NCBI RefSeq assembly: GCF_905115235.1
Contig: NC_051852.1
Coordinates: 139,858,027 to 139,922,026 of the forward strand
Reading direction: 5' to 3'
DNA: 64,000 nt
Source of the DNA: Hermetia illucens
Taxonomy: Eukaryota > Arthropoda > Insecta > Diptera > Stratiomyidae
This document shows, in pieces, positions 17,690 through 29,829 of the stretch. The notes under the pieces were generated by a model. The model made no database searches, was not told the origin of the DNA, and saw only the letters and a program-made list of their open reading frames with translations. Within the stretch, counting starts at the first letter, position 1, and each line of letters begins with the position of its first letter. The position numbers and the translations under genes were made by a program.

Positions 17690-19330
17690 GTATAGTTGGA
17701 GAGCTGCGATCCCTTCAGTTCAACATCGACCACTTGTATGATCGAACTGTCACTCGACAATGGAAAAGCTATCTTGCTGATCGGTCGTCAGATGCACTGA
17801 GTAAACTCCCTGAGAATATTGATGAGCAATGGGCCCCCAACAAAAATGCACTTAAAAATTTTTTAAATATTGGCTATACGGTTTCGATCGCAGGGCAGAG
17901 GCGATCTCATCAGACGTTGCCTCAGTGCCTCTGCCCCGGAGCAGCGTGACCGAAAGCGGCAACATGTGGCAATTGGCTCGTTTATATTCAATTCAAAACC
18001 CGCCAAGGGTATGAATTGCAACGACCGAAATCGCATTTGTTTGAACCTACAACCGGTTAGAGCTAATAAAAATGAATTTTGTTTTGGGATGAGCTTGTCC
18101 TTAGCCCACCATCTACTTGATGACTTGCTGCATATGTTTGAGAAGCAACTTACTTCTGCTTTTCAGTGCGCGGACTACTCTTTCGTGGGGGAGCGCCCAG
18201 TACTTTTAAAAATTTTAAATATTGGCTATACGGTTTCGATCGCAGGGTAGAGGCGCTGAGGCAGCGTCTGATGAGATCGCCTCTGCCCTGCGATCGAAAC
18301 CGTATAGCCAATATTTAAAATTTTTAAAAGTACTGGGCGCTCGCCCACGAAAGAGTAGTCCGCGCACTGAATAGCAGAAGTAAGTTGCTTCTCAAACATG
18401 TGCAGCCCGCCATCAAGTAGATGGTGGGCTAAGGACAAACTCGTCCCAAAAAAAAATTCATTTTTAAAAATGCTCTTTTCTCGGGTGCTTGCAGGTCGTC
18501 ATCTACGTCCCGCAGGGGCGTCATAAGATATGGCTGACTGCGGAATGGTGGAAACGATACAGAGCGAAATCTCGGAAAGTTCACCATAATATCGAGTGTA
18601 CCGTAGTGTAGTGTAGCTTGCATGCGATCGTAAACCTTTCGATAGTTCTGTGAAGGACGTTAAGGGTCGACTTCTCATCCACAATGACGAGTAACTGAAG
18701 AGGTGTAAAGAACATTTCACCGCCGTTCTTAACCGTACCACATCCGGTGAACTTCCTCCTCTTGTGGATGAAATGGCTAGTCACCGTAACATGCAGATAG
18801 GGACTGTTTCTCCAAGCGGCCATCAATGCATTCAAACCGAATAAAGCCACGGCTTCAAGGTCTCCTCAGAGATTTATTTATAGCCGCATCTGCAGTTACT
18901 GCAGATCTGTTACTTCCACTCGTACCGAAATCTTGGGAATCCGAGACCTCTCCTAGAAAGTGGAAGTAGGGGATGGTTATTAAGATTCCAAAGAACGGTA
19001 TCCGTTCTGAATGTGACGATTGGAGGGTTAGCTGCGTGCTCCCGCTATTGTAAAAATAATAGCATCAAAGAACATCTCGAAAGCTTCATCGACAGAGAGT
19101 AGACTGGTTTCCGTTCCGGATCCTCCTACATTGACCACATCAACACCCTACGGATCATTCTGGATCGATTTAGAGAAGGCTTTCAACAGCATGAACATGA
19201 AATGCATCTGTCCTACACACGGGGGTTAGGCTTTGCGAAGGAACTAATAGCTATTATCAGAGCGACATATGATTTCGCAAAATGCCACGCGTTGCACCGA
19301 AGGGCGGTGACGTTCAGTTAACACATGGTT
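17690..19330 (+). mobile_element. LINE copy split by a palindromic element
   Basis: The plus strand reads from the end of an endonuclease linker (LRSLQFNIDHLYDRTVTRQWKSYL at 17700, WAPNKNAL at 17830). After a 616-bp insertion it continues as LFSRVLAG, VKDVKGRLL, GWLLRFQ, then CVLP/IAKI-type residues, DREQTGF, CVDHINTL, VDLEKAFNS and IRATYDFAKC, to about 19330. Stops and shifts are frequent. The two halves join cleanly when the insertion and one copy of its 8-bp duplication are set aside. Confidence 0.6.
17850..18465. mobile_element. Tandem-inverted palindromic element with hammerhead-like cores (copy F)
   Basis: A 616-bp insertion in a LINE, flanked by the 8-bp repeat AAAAATGC at 17842-17849 and 18466-18473. 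It holds a partial unit (17850-18065), then a near-perfect inverted repeat with arms of about 190 bp (18071-18258 and 18276-18465). CTGATGA, a perfect 6-bp hairpin GATCGC/GCGATC and GAAA occur on the minus strand at 17882-17913 and on the plus strand at 18268-18299. A further decayed core (CTGAATA, hairpin, CAAA) lies near 18366-18390. Stem I and stem III of a hammerhead cannot be placed for the CTGATGA cores. Confidence 0.65.
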
Positions 19331-21900
19331 AATTTAATTGAAAGTGATCTCGTCTGGAGAAAACCATGTTTGTTATGAATCTTTCCCGGAAATTAGGTAC
19401 TTCCAAGACCATTTTGTGCGAAACTACTAGTTGAATTGTACACAGTCCTTTGTGATTGGCGCATTTATGCAAGCTAATTGACACTTAAATACGCGCTTCC
19501 CCTTAGCTTGTCGAAATCTCTAGGGTTCGCTGCAGTGGGTAGTAGGGACATAAACGTTCACCAAGCGGTTTGAAAATGTACTTCAGTGGATAGACGTTTG
19601 CCTGTTTTTAAAACCAAAAGCAGCAGATTTCAATTGCCAAGAAAACCCTATATCATATTCTCATTTCTTGGATGGAATTTCCGGGAAACCGGTGAGACCG
19701 GTCAGACATATTGGGGTACAGGGAGTGGATTGGCTGCTGAGCAGCTTCTAGTTTGTATAGGAAGTGTACATTGCATGGGTTCATCGCTGTGTGTCGAATC
19801 CAGTCTGAAGCCCAATTCGTGACAGGTTTTCCTTACACCAGCCGCTAACCTGGATGACTAACTGACAGAATTTTCCCCGTTTTTAAGGGTGGGAGACTCA
19901 CCTTCATAGTTTCTCGTCTGCAGTTTTTTTATTAAAAAAACTCCCTGCCATCGCCTCGTGCGTTTGTAGTTCTAAACCGAGGTTAATCATATTTGTATTC
20001 AGAGATATACTTCATCCTCCAACGTTTCAACTAGGAATGATACATTATGCATGCATCAATTTTTTATTTTCTGTCTCCAAAAGAGATCTCTTTGATAGCT
20101 TGCTTCCTAGCTAGGTAGTTTGTTGCCACTTTACACATAAATTTCGATATTTTGTTGTTGTGTCTCCGGCGTCTGATCATCTCGCCTTTATCAAACTTTT
20201 CCAATCTTACTTTAGATGAAAGAACTACTACATTTTTATTTTGATATGATTAGCGTATGCTACTTCTCTTCATTAAAAATGTAACGGACTTTTAAGAACA
20301 ACTGCCATAATAGAAGGTCCTCCTAAATCTTTGCTTTTTGATTTTTCCTTTTAGTAGGTGTAGCGTGCGTACGTAATCTGTAGCGTAGCGTCAGCACTTC
20401 TTTGATTTAGAGAATACTCTATTTTGAATTGAATTATTTATTATTAAAAAATTGAATAAATTTGGACTTTTTTATTTAAAAAATTATTACTTTCAGTCGT
20501 GCTTTTCTGCAAAGCAGACCCGAGATAGCGCCTGAAGAGTTGCCTCTGCGCTGGCGACAAAACGTCGCTTTTGAATTTCAAAAATTTTACTCAAAACAAA
20601 TTCTCAAGCCAGAAAACTTGTAGTTGTTTATTTTTAGAAAATTGTAAATGATTTAATTAAAAGCATTGTATTTCCCTAGTGATTTTAGGTACCTTCATAA
20701 GAATGGGAATGCTATTCAACCAGGCCGCATGCCATCCATCGTTACCTGATGAATACCTGATAGGATAGGAAGCATCGCAATAAAGTTTCCGACATTCTCC
20801 TATGGATTTACTCGTTTCTGTTTTTGAAATAATAATGCAACCTCGTCAACTTTTGCTTGGTTGACGGAAGTATAGCCTCCCATACGACACAACTGCATCT
20901 ATTAATATCAAGCGGGCATAACAAGCAGTCAATGCGACTTTCCCCGTCATAATTCATTCGACCAAAATCATAAGTCATAATTCAAGTATAAATGCTAACA
21001 ACTGTGTTTTTATTAAAAACAATAATATCTCTACCATAATCATCCGCATCATCTAAACAAATATTTGAGTAAAACTTTAACTTATCAGGCGAATAAATGA
21101 TTGGGATATAGATACGACCACCAGGATCTTCTTGTCGATTCGTTTTCCGCATTATTGGCATTATCATCGGTTACCGGCAATGACGATGTAGGAGCACCAC
21201 GTTCACCTAGTTAAAAAAAAAAGAGACCACAAAAAGACCATTGAAAAACTTACTGGAATCAAGGGTTTATTAATAATTTCTAAGACTATGAGAACTAGGA
21301 CAATACTTGAAAATTATAAAAGGGAGATAGTAAGCGTGCTTTTTGAAACGAAACAAACAAAATCAAATTCTTCACATCACCATCTGCAAAAGAATATATA
21401 AGGTTGATAAGGCAACTCAAATTAAAAAGTCCACGCCCATTCAAACTATAACCTAGGAAGAAACATGCTGCAAAGTAATTTTAAGCTATTTTTCTTTATA
21501 TTCTACTATGCCTTGTAATGTTGAGATTAACGAGAATCATCAGTATGAAACCACTGGAACATTTAACTGCGATGTATACAGGCATTTAAATTAAATTGAA
21601 CATTCCCAGATTCTATTTCGTTAGCTGCTTAATTATTTAACCTACTATCTTCGCAACGGAGAGTTTTTCCAGTTGTTAGACTTGAGTCCATCCATTCAAG
21701 AAGCCAAACATCGTCCAATTTTTCAGTATTTGAGTAAATGCAGCAGCTACATGAAATAACACTACATATTCTCGTCATTCTAATAGGTGCAAACATTTCT
21801 GAATAACTTACGGACGCCAATAGACGGGAAAATAGAAAATGATTTTGGTAAACTCCTCTAAAAGCATAACTTCCCTGCCTAAACAAATCATGTAAACTGT
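19331..21900. other. Stretch without recognised gene
   Basis: About 2.5 kb with no convincing gene. One decayed hammerhead-like motif lies at 20532-20563 and is listed separately. An ORF at 19586-19822 has no known motif. Confidence 0.4.
20532..20563 (+). other. Decayed hammerhead-like motif
   Basis: CTGAAGA (20532-20538) is followed by a 6-bp stem GTTGCC/GGCGAC closing an 8-base loop, then AAAAC. The loop and stem order match the core of copy F (CTGATGA, GATCGC, CTCTGCCCT, GCGATC, GAAAC). Two core positions differ from a working hammerhead, so this is a relic. Confidence 0.4.
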
Positions 21901-21921
21901 TCACCCTCGCAGATCAAAAGT

Positions 21922-22149
21922 TCATTCCATACTACTGTCATTTTTGGGTAACCCACCATCGGTAGGGAGAAGGCGCAACTTCATATTGATCTGAACCTGA
22001 AAAACTCTTTTCTGCGATTTCAGAATGGCCAGCGCGAAATCCTCGCTGGAGAACTGAAAATAAAAAGGACCGAGAGGGAACTTCATAAAAACTGTGTACA
22101 GAAGATATGCTCCATATGCTCCTAGAGCAAACCAAAGTTCTGTTTGCAT
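21922..22149 (-). CDS. Possible small membrane protein
   Basis: A minus-strand ATG ORF of 75 residues. It has a hydrophobic N terminus (LWFALGAYGAYLLYTVFM, one likely membrane segment), followed by a basic, polar tail. An A-rich context (AAAAAGGA) precedes the ATG, which is favourable in insects. I do not recognise the family. It could also be one exon of a longer gene, since a GT-type site lies within the ORF near 21985 and another open minus frame lies at 21629-21904. No transcript evidence is available. Confidence 0.3.
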   Translation of the reverse strand: MQTELWFALGAYGAYLLYTVFMKFPLGPFYFQFSSEDFALAILKSQKRVFQVQINMKLRLLPTDGGLPKNDSSME

Positions 22150-23400
22150 TCCTTTTTCCTTTATTTATTTTGGTCAAAGGAAAAACCACGACATAAATTT
22201 CGCAAGTTGCATTCTCAAGCCCTCGGAACCAGATTCAAATTTCTGCTACTTTTCTCGCCTCATTATTGGCGGCTCGTTGTTCGAGCGCACGATTTCGACT
22301 GACCGGTAAAAAACATCTAATCAAACTGACGACTCGCTGTAGATTTGGAAGTTGTCTGAATTTGTGTAGAAAAAAAAGGACCACTTCTATTCACCCATGC
22401 AATCCACTACCTCAGAATGACTAATGATTGGCACAAGCTCCTCAAAAAGCCTTCCGCAAGCTGAAGGACATTACCAGAAACTCGCAAGGATGGCACGTAG
22501 ACATGGTGGACACGATATGTGCCACATAGCATTTGTTATAAACATATTGACTCGAGGAGACCAAGTTGCAAACGATTATATTCACGCGATATTGTGGACA
22601 CGGGAGAGTTGAAGTAGCAAATGAGCTCCACGAATGACACCTCACAACTATTAAGTTCGCGAATATTGTATGATGTGTCTTGCTATTCTTTTTTGGAGAC
22701 CATATGCGTCAATCAAGGATCTACAATGTTTTAGAGGTCGCAGGAAAGCCAGACGATCAGGATAACTAGAGTAGGGAAGATTGATTTTAAAATTTAAGGG
22801 ACGAGTAAACCTTCCTTGAACAATTGCATGGCAATCACAATCATAGTAAAGGAACGACATTAGGCGAAGGAACAATAAAGAATGGCTGGAATTATAAAGA
22901 ATGACTAAGTAATTTTTGCAGAAAAAAATAAACGAATTCATGCAATCAAGCTTCCTCTATATCAAGACCAACAAAAGTAGCTGCCTTGGTGGGGCTGGGG
23001 GGAGCTGGTGGGTAAGTGAAAAATATGCTCCCCATTATAAGTAGTAGGAGACATTGAACGCCAGGCAAGCTTTTCAGATAATGCGACCGATTCAGAACAG
23101 ATGCAAATTGAAGCAAAAGCAAGCATGTCAATGTCGAAGATTATGGCTACTATTTTCTGGGATAAAGAGGGATTTTATTAATCAATTACTTGTCTAAAAG
23201 TACGGCAACGGTAAGTCAAATTGAGCAGTGGTATACAAGAGAAGTAGCGAGTTGGCACGCGGAACATTGTTTCTGCGAGACAACGTGCCCGTTAATGCCA
23301 CTCAGGCTGCAAGGAATGCCTTAAAATTCACGAAATTCTCAAAAAATGACCATCAACCTTGCAGTCCGGGTCTGAATCCTAGTTATTATACTTATCTTTT
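22150..23400. other. Stretch without recognised gene
   Basis: Short ORFs only. I see no recognisable domain, RNA gene or element boundary. Confidence 0.35.
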
Positions 23401-23410
23401 TTTGTGAATT

Positions 23411-23455
23411 CTTGGTTGTGAACGGGATAAAGGCTAAAGAAAAAGAAGAAGTTGA
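23411..23455 (+). mobile_element. RTE-type LINE 3' terminus scrap
   Basis: CTTGGTTGTGAACGGGATAA followed by AGGCTAAAGAAAAAGAAGAA nearly matches the 3' end of the RTE copy at 45890-45928 (TTGTGAACGGGACAAAGGCT and its GAAGAA tail). It is only about 45 bp long. Confidence 0.5.
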
Positions 23456-23619
23456 CTGATTAAAAGATCGAAGATTTTCGGATGACACTGAAAAAAGGAC
23501 GGCCGTAGGAAACCATTCTGGAGAGAAATGTATAGAATTTTTTAACTGGTACAAAGGCATCATACAAGTCAACAAGGTTTTGTGTATTTCTTTTATAAAA
23601 ACATTTGAATGGACATTTA

Positions 23620-24385
23620 TCCCATTAGTATCCCATTAGCACGTAATATATGCATATATTATGTGAGAATATCCACTTTCGCGCAATACTGTCATTCAAA
23701 TTCTTGAATCTGCACAGAAGCGACAACTTTGACCTATTATAACTTTGTTGGTAATAGCGCCATTTTCAACACCTTGGTAAGATCATGTTCTATGCTATAG
23801 CCTACATTGCTGCAAATGTGTGATTTTAGGATGAACTTAAGGCGGGTTTTGCAGTCAATTACCAAAAATGAGAATAATATACTATTATTAACTTTCTTTG
23901 AACAGATATCGGTATGGAGGGTATTTCGGAGCTTAGGCACCATATAGTGGCACTTTTAATTTTTTTAAGATTTTTCCGTTGGGTAGTTTCTTAGAATGGG
24001 TCCGTGAAAGAAATGATCACTTTCGGCCTCCCGCACTCCCCATTTTTCCAACAAATATCGAAACTTCAACCGGCTTCGGAAACTACTGACCGACCCAACT
24101 TGACTTTCATTTGATACCCCACATGACTATATTTGATGAAAAATTGTACACCTCCCTTTTGCAAGTATGGGGACCCCCTCCCCCTTTAAATTTGACGTGG
24201 AATGACGTAATTCACTGTATGCGGGAGCGTTTACAGTTCTCATCTTTCTCCCAAATTTGGTACCAAGCGCTATAACCATTTCCGCGAAAAGTGCGTGTGA
24301 CAGGCAAACAGACACTAAACCGATTTTAATAAGATTTCTTTTATAGAAAACCTTAAAAATAGAATATAAAATCAGACTTTTCATT
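23620..24385 (-). repeat. Dispersed non-coding repeat, copy 1
   Basis: Non-coding repeat related to 36300-37080 and 46090-47010. Shared landmarks (as complement) are CCACTATATGGTGCCTAAGC followed by TCCGAAATACCCTCCATACC, the phrase catcaaatatagtcatgtgg, and the palindrome TATATGCATATA near 23648. No ORF. The ends are not firmly placed. It probably represents a non-autonomous element family. Confidence 0.5.
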
Positions 24386-26070
24386 AATTAAGTACCTTAT
24401 GCCTTGAACTTATCCTCAAGAGGTTCGCTTATAGATATTTGGGTATGCCTTTCGAGACTCCTCATGTTCCTGAGAAGGTAATATTTTGTCCATTAAGTGG
24501 TGGTAACTTCGATAACATCTTACCAAATACCTCTTAATGAGCCAAATACTGTAGCAAATATTAATTATACACTCATCCAAACCCTGATGGAGGAAGTTGA
24601 CAACTGCAAGTAGTTGCACAACTTTAAATTGGGGCAGTTTAGCGGCCTTGAAGGGACCTAGAATACATATTCTTTCACTATCCAAGACTTATTGACGGAA
24701 GAAGACCGAAGCTGAAAAATCAAATAAACGGAATCCTTACAATACAAATGGACCAAAAGACGATCAATGCCAAGATCAAATCTATCTAACATTAATCTCG
24801 AGGAAAGATCCGCTTTGTGATGTAATAGCTCATGATGTTTCCATAGGACTTGGGAGTGATTTTAGTGAGACAAATATCACTAATGCGCGTAGCTAGTGCT
24901 TGAGGGTATCAGTCATCATTATAGCGAGTAATTAAGTGGCGACGAAGTGATTAGGTTCACTGTATTTTTGTTGTAGAGCTAAATGTATTGGCATGCTCAT
25001 CACACAGCGGTTCATGGAAAAGGAAATTTCATTAAATATTTTACAGGAGTTACCATCAATGTACAATTTGAATTTAATTCGATTAATTTGGAATAAGTAA
25101 GAAAATATATTCTTATGATGAATGGCATCAAGTCCCCTGATTACAACAGGACAGAAGACGCAAACATTGTGGAATATAATGAACAATGTCCTGATAGTCA
25201 ATTACACAAACTTTCATATGGACAGGGTGACCACAAGATAGATGGGAACTTTCTCTTCAATGCGAAGCTGCTGTGCTAGCCTAGTTCGTCTGTGCTCGTT
25301 TACGTGACATCTGTCACACTGCCTCACAGGGGAGTAAGCGGCTAGCGAGTTTACCTTCGCCGCGAACAGAACCGTCAACCATCAAAAAACCTCATTGTTC
25401 TTGGGCTGTTTACCATCATTTTAAAAATTTAGCAGATATAAACTCACAGTTTCTGTGCAAAGACAGAAGGAATGGATTGGTCCGAAAATTTGTATTTCAA
25501 ACCGGGAGAATACCCCGAAACTAAGCATTTCCAAATCGTCTTCTAATTTAACTTAGCAACAACTTTATCAACCAACTTTCAACATTTGGCTTACAAACCT
25601 ACAGACGCTACTTAACTCAACTTCATACATTTAGAAATCACACTTAATGCTCTCATCTAATAATAAGATTCAAATCTTTCTGCTCTGAAATATAAACACT
25701 CCTACTTTTATCAATTAATAAATAAATCTTAATAATTTTTTATTAAAATGGATATCCCTCGAAACATTTACCTTGGAAACAATAAAGTGGGAAACAAATC
25801 CTGCTAAAGGAAACCATTTGCCGGCATGTCTGCTTTCGAACGAGAAAATAAAAAAACAAATTAAATCAACATTTGTGTAAACCTATTACTGATTTTTTCA
25901 TTGAAGGTACAAAGTCACAATATTGGCGCTGGAGATTTGTGAGCAATTTTTAAAACGATTTTTTTTTCTCTGTGACTCTGATTTTGATTCCTTATTTCTA
26001 AATTATCTTCAGATTAAATCGTGAGTGGTTTTAGCTAATTAGCTACATGTTTCCCTTGCTCTATAACCTT
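24386..26070. other. Stretch without recognised gene
   Basis: No conserved coding signal. The ORF at 24932-25201 (-) is hydrophobic in part but matches nothing I recognise. Confidence 0.35.
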
Positions 26071-26075
26071 TAAGG

Positions 26076-26119
26076 TATATATTAATCGAACAGTGCGACA
26101 ACTCACAGCGTTCAGTTTG
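26076..26119 (+). promoter_or_regulatory. Possible core promoter
   Basis: TATATATT at 26076-26083 lies upstream of two initiator-like sites: TCACAG near 26103 (about 29 bp from the TATA) and TCAGTT at 26112-26117, a good insect Inr match but slightly far (38 bp). This sits about 65 bp ahead of the candidate small gene at 26178. Confidence 0.3.
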
Positions 26120-26177
26120 GTTTGAAATACTAATGATCTTCAAAAGCTGCTGACTCTTACAGCAGAAAGGTTTGAAA

Positions 26178-26461
26178 ATGGCCCCCGTGAAAAGTCAGGT
26201 TTATTTTTCTACCGATACATTCAATTTTTATTAATACGCATAATTTCATTTTTCCAGGATAGATTTGATTTTACTTTGAGGTGGATCTATGAGGATTTTG
26301 CTTTAAAATCGCATGCTTTCAGCCTGTTGCCTTCAGTTGAAAGAAAATTTCATTACGATCTTGAAACAACAATGCCAGCATTGGATCTTGAGAGAATTAG
26401 TTCCCCTAGAACGGTGCAAAGTTCAATCCAAGTTAGAATTTTAATTCAGTTAACAAATTGA
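26178..26461 (+). CDS. Hypothetical 74-residue protein, two exons
   Basis: Exon 1 (26178-26198) encodes MAPVKSQ and ends CAG/GT. A 59-bp intron ends in TTTCCAG, and exon 2 (26258-26461) continues in phase as DRFDFTLRWIYEDFALKS to a TGA, giving 74 residues. There is no signal peptide or membrane segment; the middle is mixed charged and hydrophobic. A TATA and initiator-like pair sits just upstream. I do not recognise the protein. It may be a fast-evolving small gene, the 5' end of a longer gene, or chance. Confidence 0.4.
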
Positions 26462-27085
26462 AATGTTATCAAACCTTTCTGCTAATAGTCCGTAAGCTCC
26501 TCAGAATAATAATATAACTTAATAAGCAATAAACCCATTCAAATATTTCATGCCACATTTCTTTCTCTGATATCTCTCCCTTCGCACTTTTAAACGATAT
26601 AGCGACCCAGTGATGATGACTTCAATAAACATTTCCTTCTTAACTTTCTTACAAGGCTCGTACAGTCGATTATGTTCAATCCTTCAATTTAAATTGATTT
26701 AGATATGAAAGCCAAATAAAATGAAAACGATAATAAAGATTTTGACAAATTATGTGCCATTGTTATAATTTGTTCACAGGATTTGAAAACCAAGTCAAAT
26801 ATGTTCTGGGGAATTGACTACATAGACTATGAAACAATCCTGTTAACAAAGAAAACTTCGGCCTTCAATCCACAATTTTGTCGTCAAATGATGATCCCCT
26901 CAATCATTTTTAGGCAACCGCCCGTTGTGTACTTGCATTCATAAGAGAACATCCAGAATCTTTACTTAATTTTAAAAAACATCACAACACTCAAGGATAT
27001 GTTTGTTAATTTTAATCATCACCTTAACTTATTTTAAAATCTAAATCATTCACACATTCACATAAAGAACACTAAAAAACCAAAT
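26462..27085. other. Stretch between candidate small gene and STARD7-like gene
   Basis: AT-rich, no gene seen. It should contain the 3' UTR of the minus-strand STARD7-like gene. Confidence 0.4.
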
Positions 27086-28271
27086 CTAAATTTTTTCTAT
27101 ACCTTCACTATCAGCTGTGTTGACTTCGGTGGGTCTTCGATATTTTGCATCTTCGGATGTTTTCAACTGTTCCCATGAATACTAAAGACCATACATATTA
27201 GAAATGTTACGACCAACACAATTAGAGCGTAAAGTCTGCAATACTTACGGTCATTTTCTTATTATATTTTTTACGATAGTAAAATTCTTTCGTGGCATTG
27301 TATAATTTATTTAAAAAATCTGGCATTTGCTTTTGAGCAACCCAATTCGTTATATATGCAGGAAGTGACACTCCCGGATCATCGTAATATGTCAAAACGA
27401 ATTCCAGTCCTAGAAGTTATACAATTAGAGATGAACACTCAAATTCATGATCATCACTATAAATACCTGGTTCGTTGATTGTTGTGAATGGCTTCACTGT
27501 CATAAAACTCCAATAATCAACAACTCGATGTTTATCCGATTTCACCGGACATTTTGGATGTTTTGTACTCCTACTGCAGAGGACGACCACATTTTTGACG
27601 TTATTGATGAAATATCGACGACTGTACACGTAATCACGGTTAGCAAACAATGCCTGAAAGTGTGTCCATACGCAACACTAGGACTACAAAAATATATCTT
27701 ATTTCACATACCGGCCATCGCATTTCCCAATAAACTATTTGGCTTCGGCTCGTATCTATAGGATCAGTATCCACTACATTCAGTACAATGGCAGTATCAT
27801 CCCATATTTTCCGGTATTCAAGATCGGTTTGAACTTGTATAAAATCACTAGCAGTTATGTCATCATAAACGCAATAAACTGCAATTTCGAGACAGTTTCT
27901 CGTTTATATCCCTTGAAGACTATTTCCATCGTCTACTTACCTTTATAGGAATATCGTGAAGGTTTCTCTTCTCTTCGCCATATTAACATATTTTTACCCT
28001 CAAGGTATGGTTCCCAGCCAGATGAGCTCCTCTTAACCGAATCCTGGGATATTCCCTTGCAGACACAATATGGTGTACCTTCAACTTTTTCGCCGATTGC
28101 AATGCGTTTTTCACAATTCGAACAAATCAATGTTTCTTTTTGTAATTTTTTAACGAAGTCGACATCATCGAAATGTGGTTTAACTGTATCATAGCTGATA
28201 CGCTCCTTTTCCCAATCGAAAGCGTAAAGACCCACAGAAGAGAGCAAAATACCCTTTAGATTTCGTTGAAT
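27086..28271 (-). CDS. STARD7-like START-domain lipid transfer protein (5' exon missing)
   Basis: Carries phosphatidylcholine to mitochondria in animals with STARD7. Five minus-strand exons with GT-AG borders and consistent phases: 27941-28271, 27712-27878, 27467-27653, 27249-27409 and 27086-27181. They give 313 residues (human STARD7 about 370). The START domain begins near GWEPYLEGKNMLIWRR. It continues with DFIQVQTDLEYRKIWDD, IVYWEMRWP, NRDYVYSRRYF, VVDYWSFMTVKPF, EFVLTYYDDPGVSLP and QMPDFLNKLYNATKEF, the characteristic STARD7 order. Ahead of it are four cysteines (CSNC and YCVC) that could bind metal. A stop lies in frame right before 28271, next to an AG, so at least one upstream exon with the targeting peptide is not found. 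Introns are 57-67 bp. Confidence 0.88.
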
Positions 28272-29829
28272 CTAATACAGAACAGGATGGAAAATATAAC
28301 TTATTATACTCAATATACTTTTGCAGGCTAGAAATTAAAATCAATATTAAACTCATAATCAATGAATGAACAATGATCATTTTTATTTCTAAGTCCGAAT
28401 GTATCCTCTTCAGATGTTAATGTTGTTCGGAAGTAATAGCAACCATGAAAAATTTGAAAAACTTCTACAATATTCAACACCTCTTGATTCGCGTTCAAAT
28501 ACAGAATTTATCGAGAATGAGAGCGTTGTCCATATTGTTTGACAGATCGCAACAATACCTTGCTTCGAACAATATGAATCAGTTTATAAATACTATTAGC
28601 ATCCTGATACAAAAGCCAATAAAAAAATCAAGATAGGGCGACAAACGAGATAGTGTTGGAGTGTCAGCCTCGTTCTCCGGCCATGGTCATAGAGCCATTG
28701 TCGATTTGAACAAAAACAATTCAACCGTTTGAGGATAGAAATTTGTGGACTAGTAACCCGAAAATTTCAAAACTGCTATCGAAACGTCAATAACGCCTCG
28801 GATAAGGACTCACCTCACGTCGAAGACCTGTGGCTATCACAAGCGGACTATGATTGGTTTCTCCGCATTTATACACACTCCTTCACAACGGTACCGAGGA
28901 TTCCTAGAATGTTCCGATTCACTCGAGCGAGAATCCCAACGATATCCTCAGCCTAAGCCAAGTAATATGTTGGGACTCTGGAAAGTACTCCTTTCTCTCT
29001 TGCGGCAATGCGCTTTTGTACTCTGGAAAGCCGAGTGGTAGCAAACGGGAATCCAACGCTGGGTTGTTTCTGACGGCTACCGACATTGGCGACATTCGGA
29101 TCGTTGTATCAGGAGTGCCGGACGTGGCATGAGCTTCAGTATTCCAAGTGGCACTGAATCGGAGGAATACAGAGGGTGTTGAGCGGATGGGCAGTGTGGT
29201 CAATCACAGTCAGATTCTTTAGGCGACCAACTTTCTCGTAAAGTCAAAAATTGTTGAGGAAATTGGTCATCCTCATCTGGTGCTCACTGCATCATTAATT
29301 TCGGAACACCTCTAACTCAACGCCTGCGTCGACCGGTAGGGCTCCAGCTGCCGACCGCCACTTTGTTCCGTCCCAGGACGTGCTGATAGCATTCTAACGT
29401 TTACAGAGTTGCTCGGCTTTGCTGCCTAAACGTCTAAGGATAGATTGCTCCGAACACGCAAGTCAATTCTAGAGTTTTAATTGTGCTTTGTTTATTTGTT
29501 TTACTGATTAATCTGACTGCAATCGACCCGTCTCGGAAGATGTTGTGAGTAGTATTTGTATTCTATTGATGATAGCAGATCAGCATCAAATTCGCTTTCT
29601 AGATTCCGTTGACTATTCAACCGCGGTTATTGAGGAAAAATCACAAAGACCTCCCCAACGCATAGCCATCTGTTCGACAAATGGCTGCCTAAGGCAATTC
29701 ACGTGTTTACTGTGCATTGCCTTTCACTTGCTCCGACTTCACTCCACTCATAAGATTGAAAGATTCATCCTTCACGTTAAGTAGAAACAGCCCACAGTCT
29801 GCCTTACATACAGCTGCATGCAAGGGACT
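28272..29829. other. Stretch upstream of STARD7-like gene
   Basis: Must contain the first exon and promoter of the STARD7-like gene, but no exon with a matching phase could be fixed. From about 28680 the base composition is less AT-rich and suggests an old element, without a readable domain. Confidence 0.35.

Noticed and set aside
28189-28380. Minus ORF with hydrophobic start (MIIVHSLIMSLILILISS) as the first STARD7-like exon
   Set aside because: A 47-bp intron could join it, but the phase does not fit the next exon and gives an early stop.
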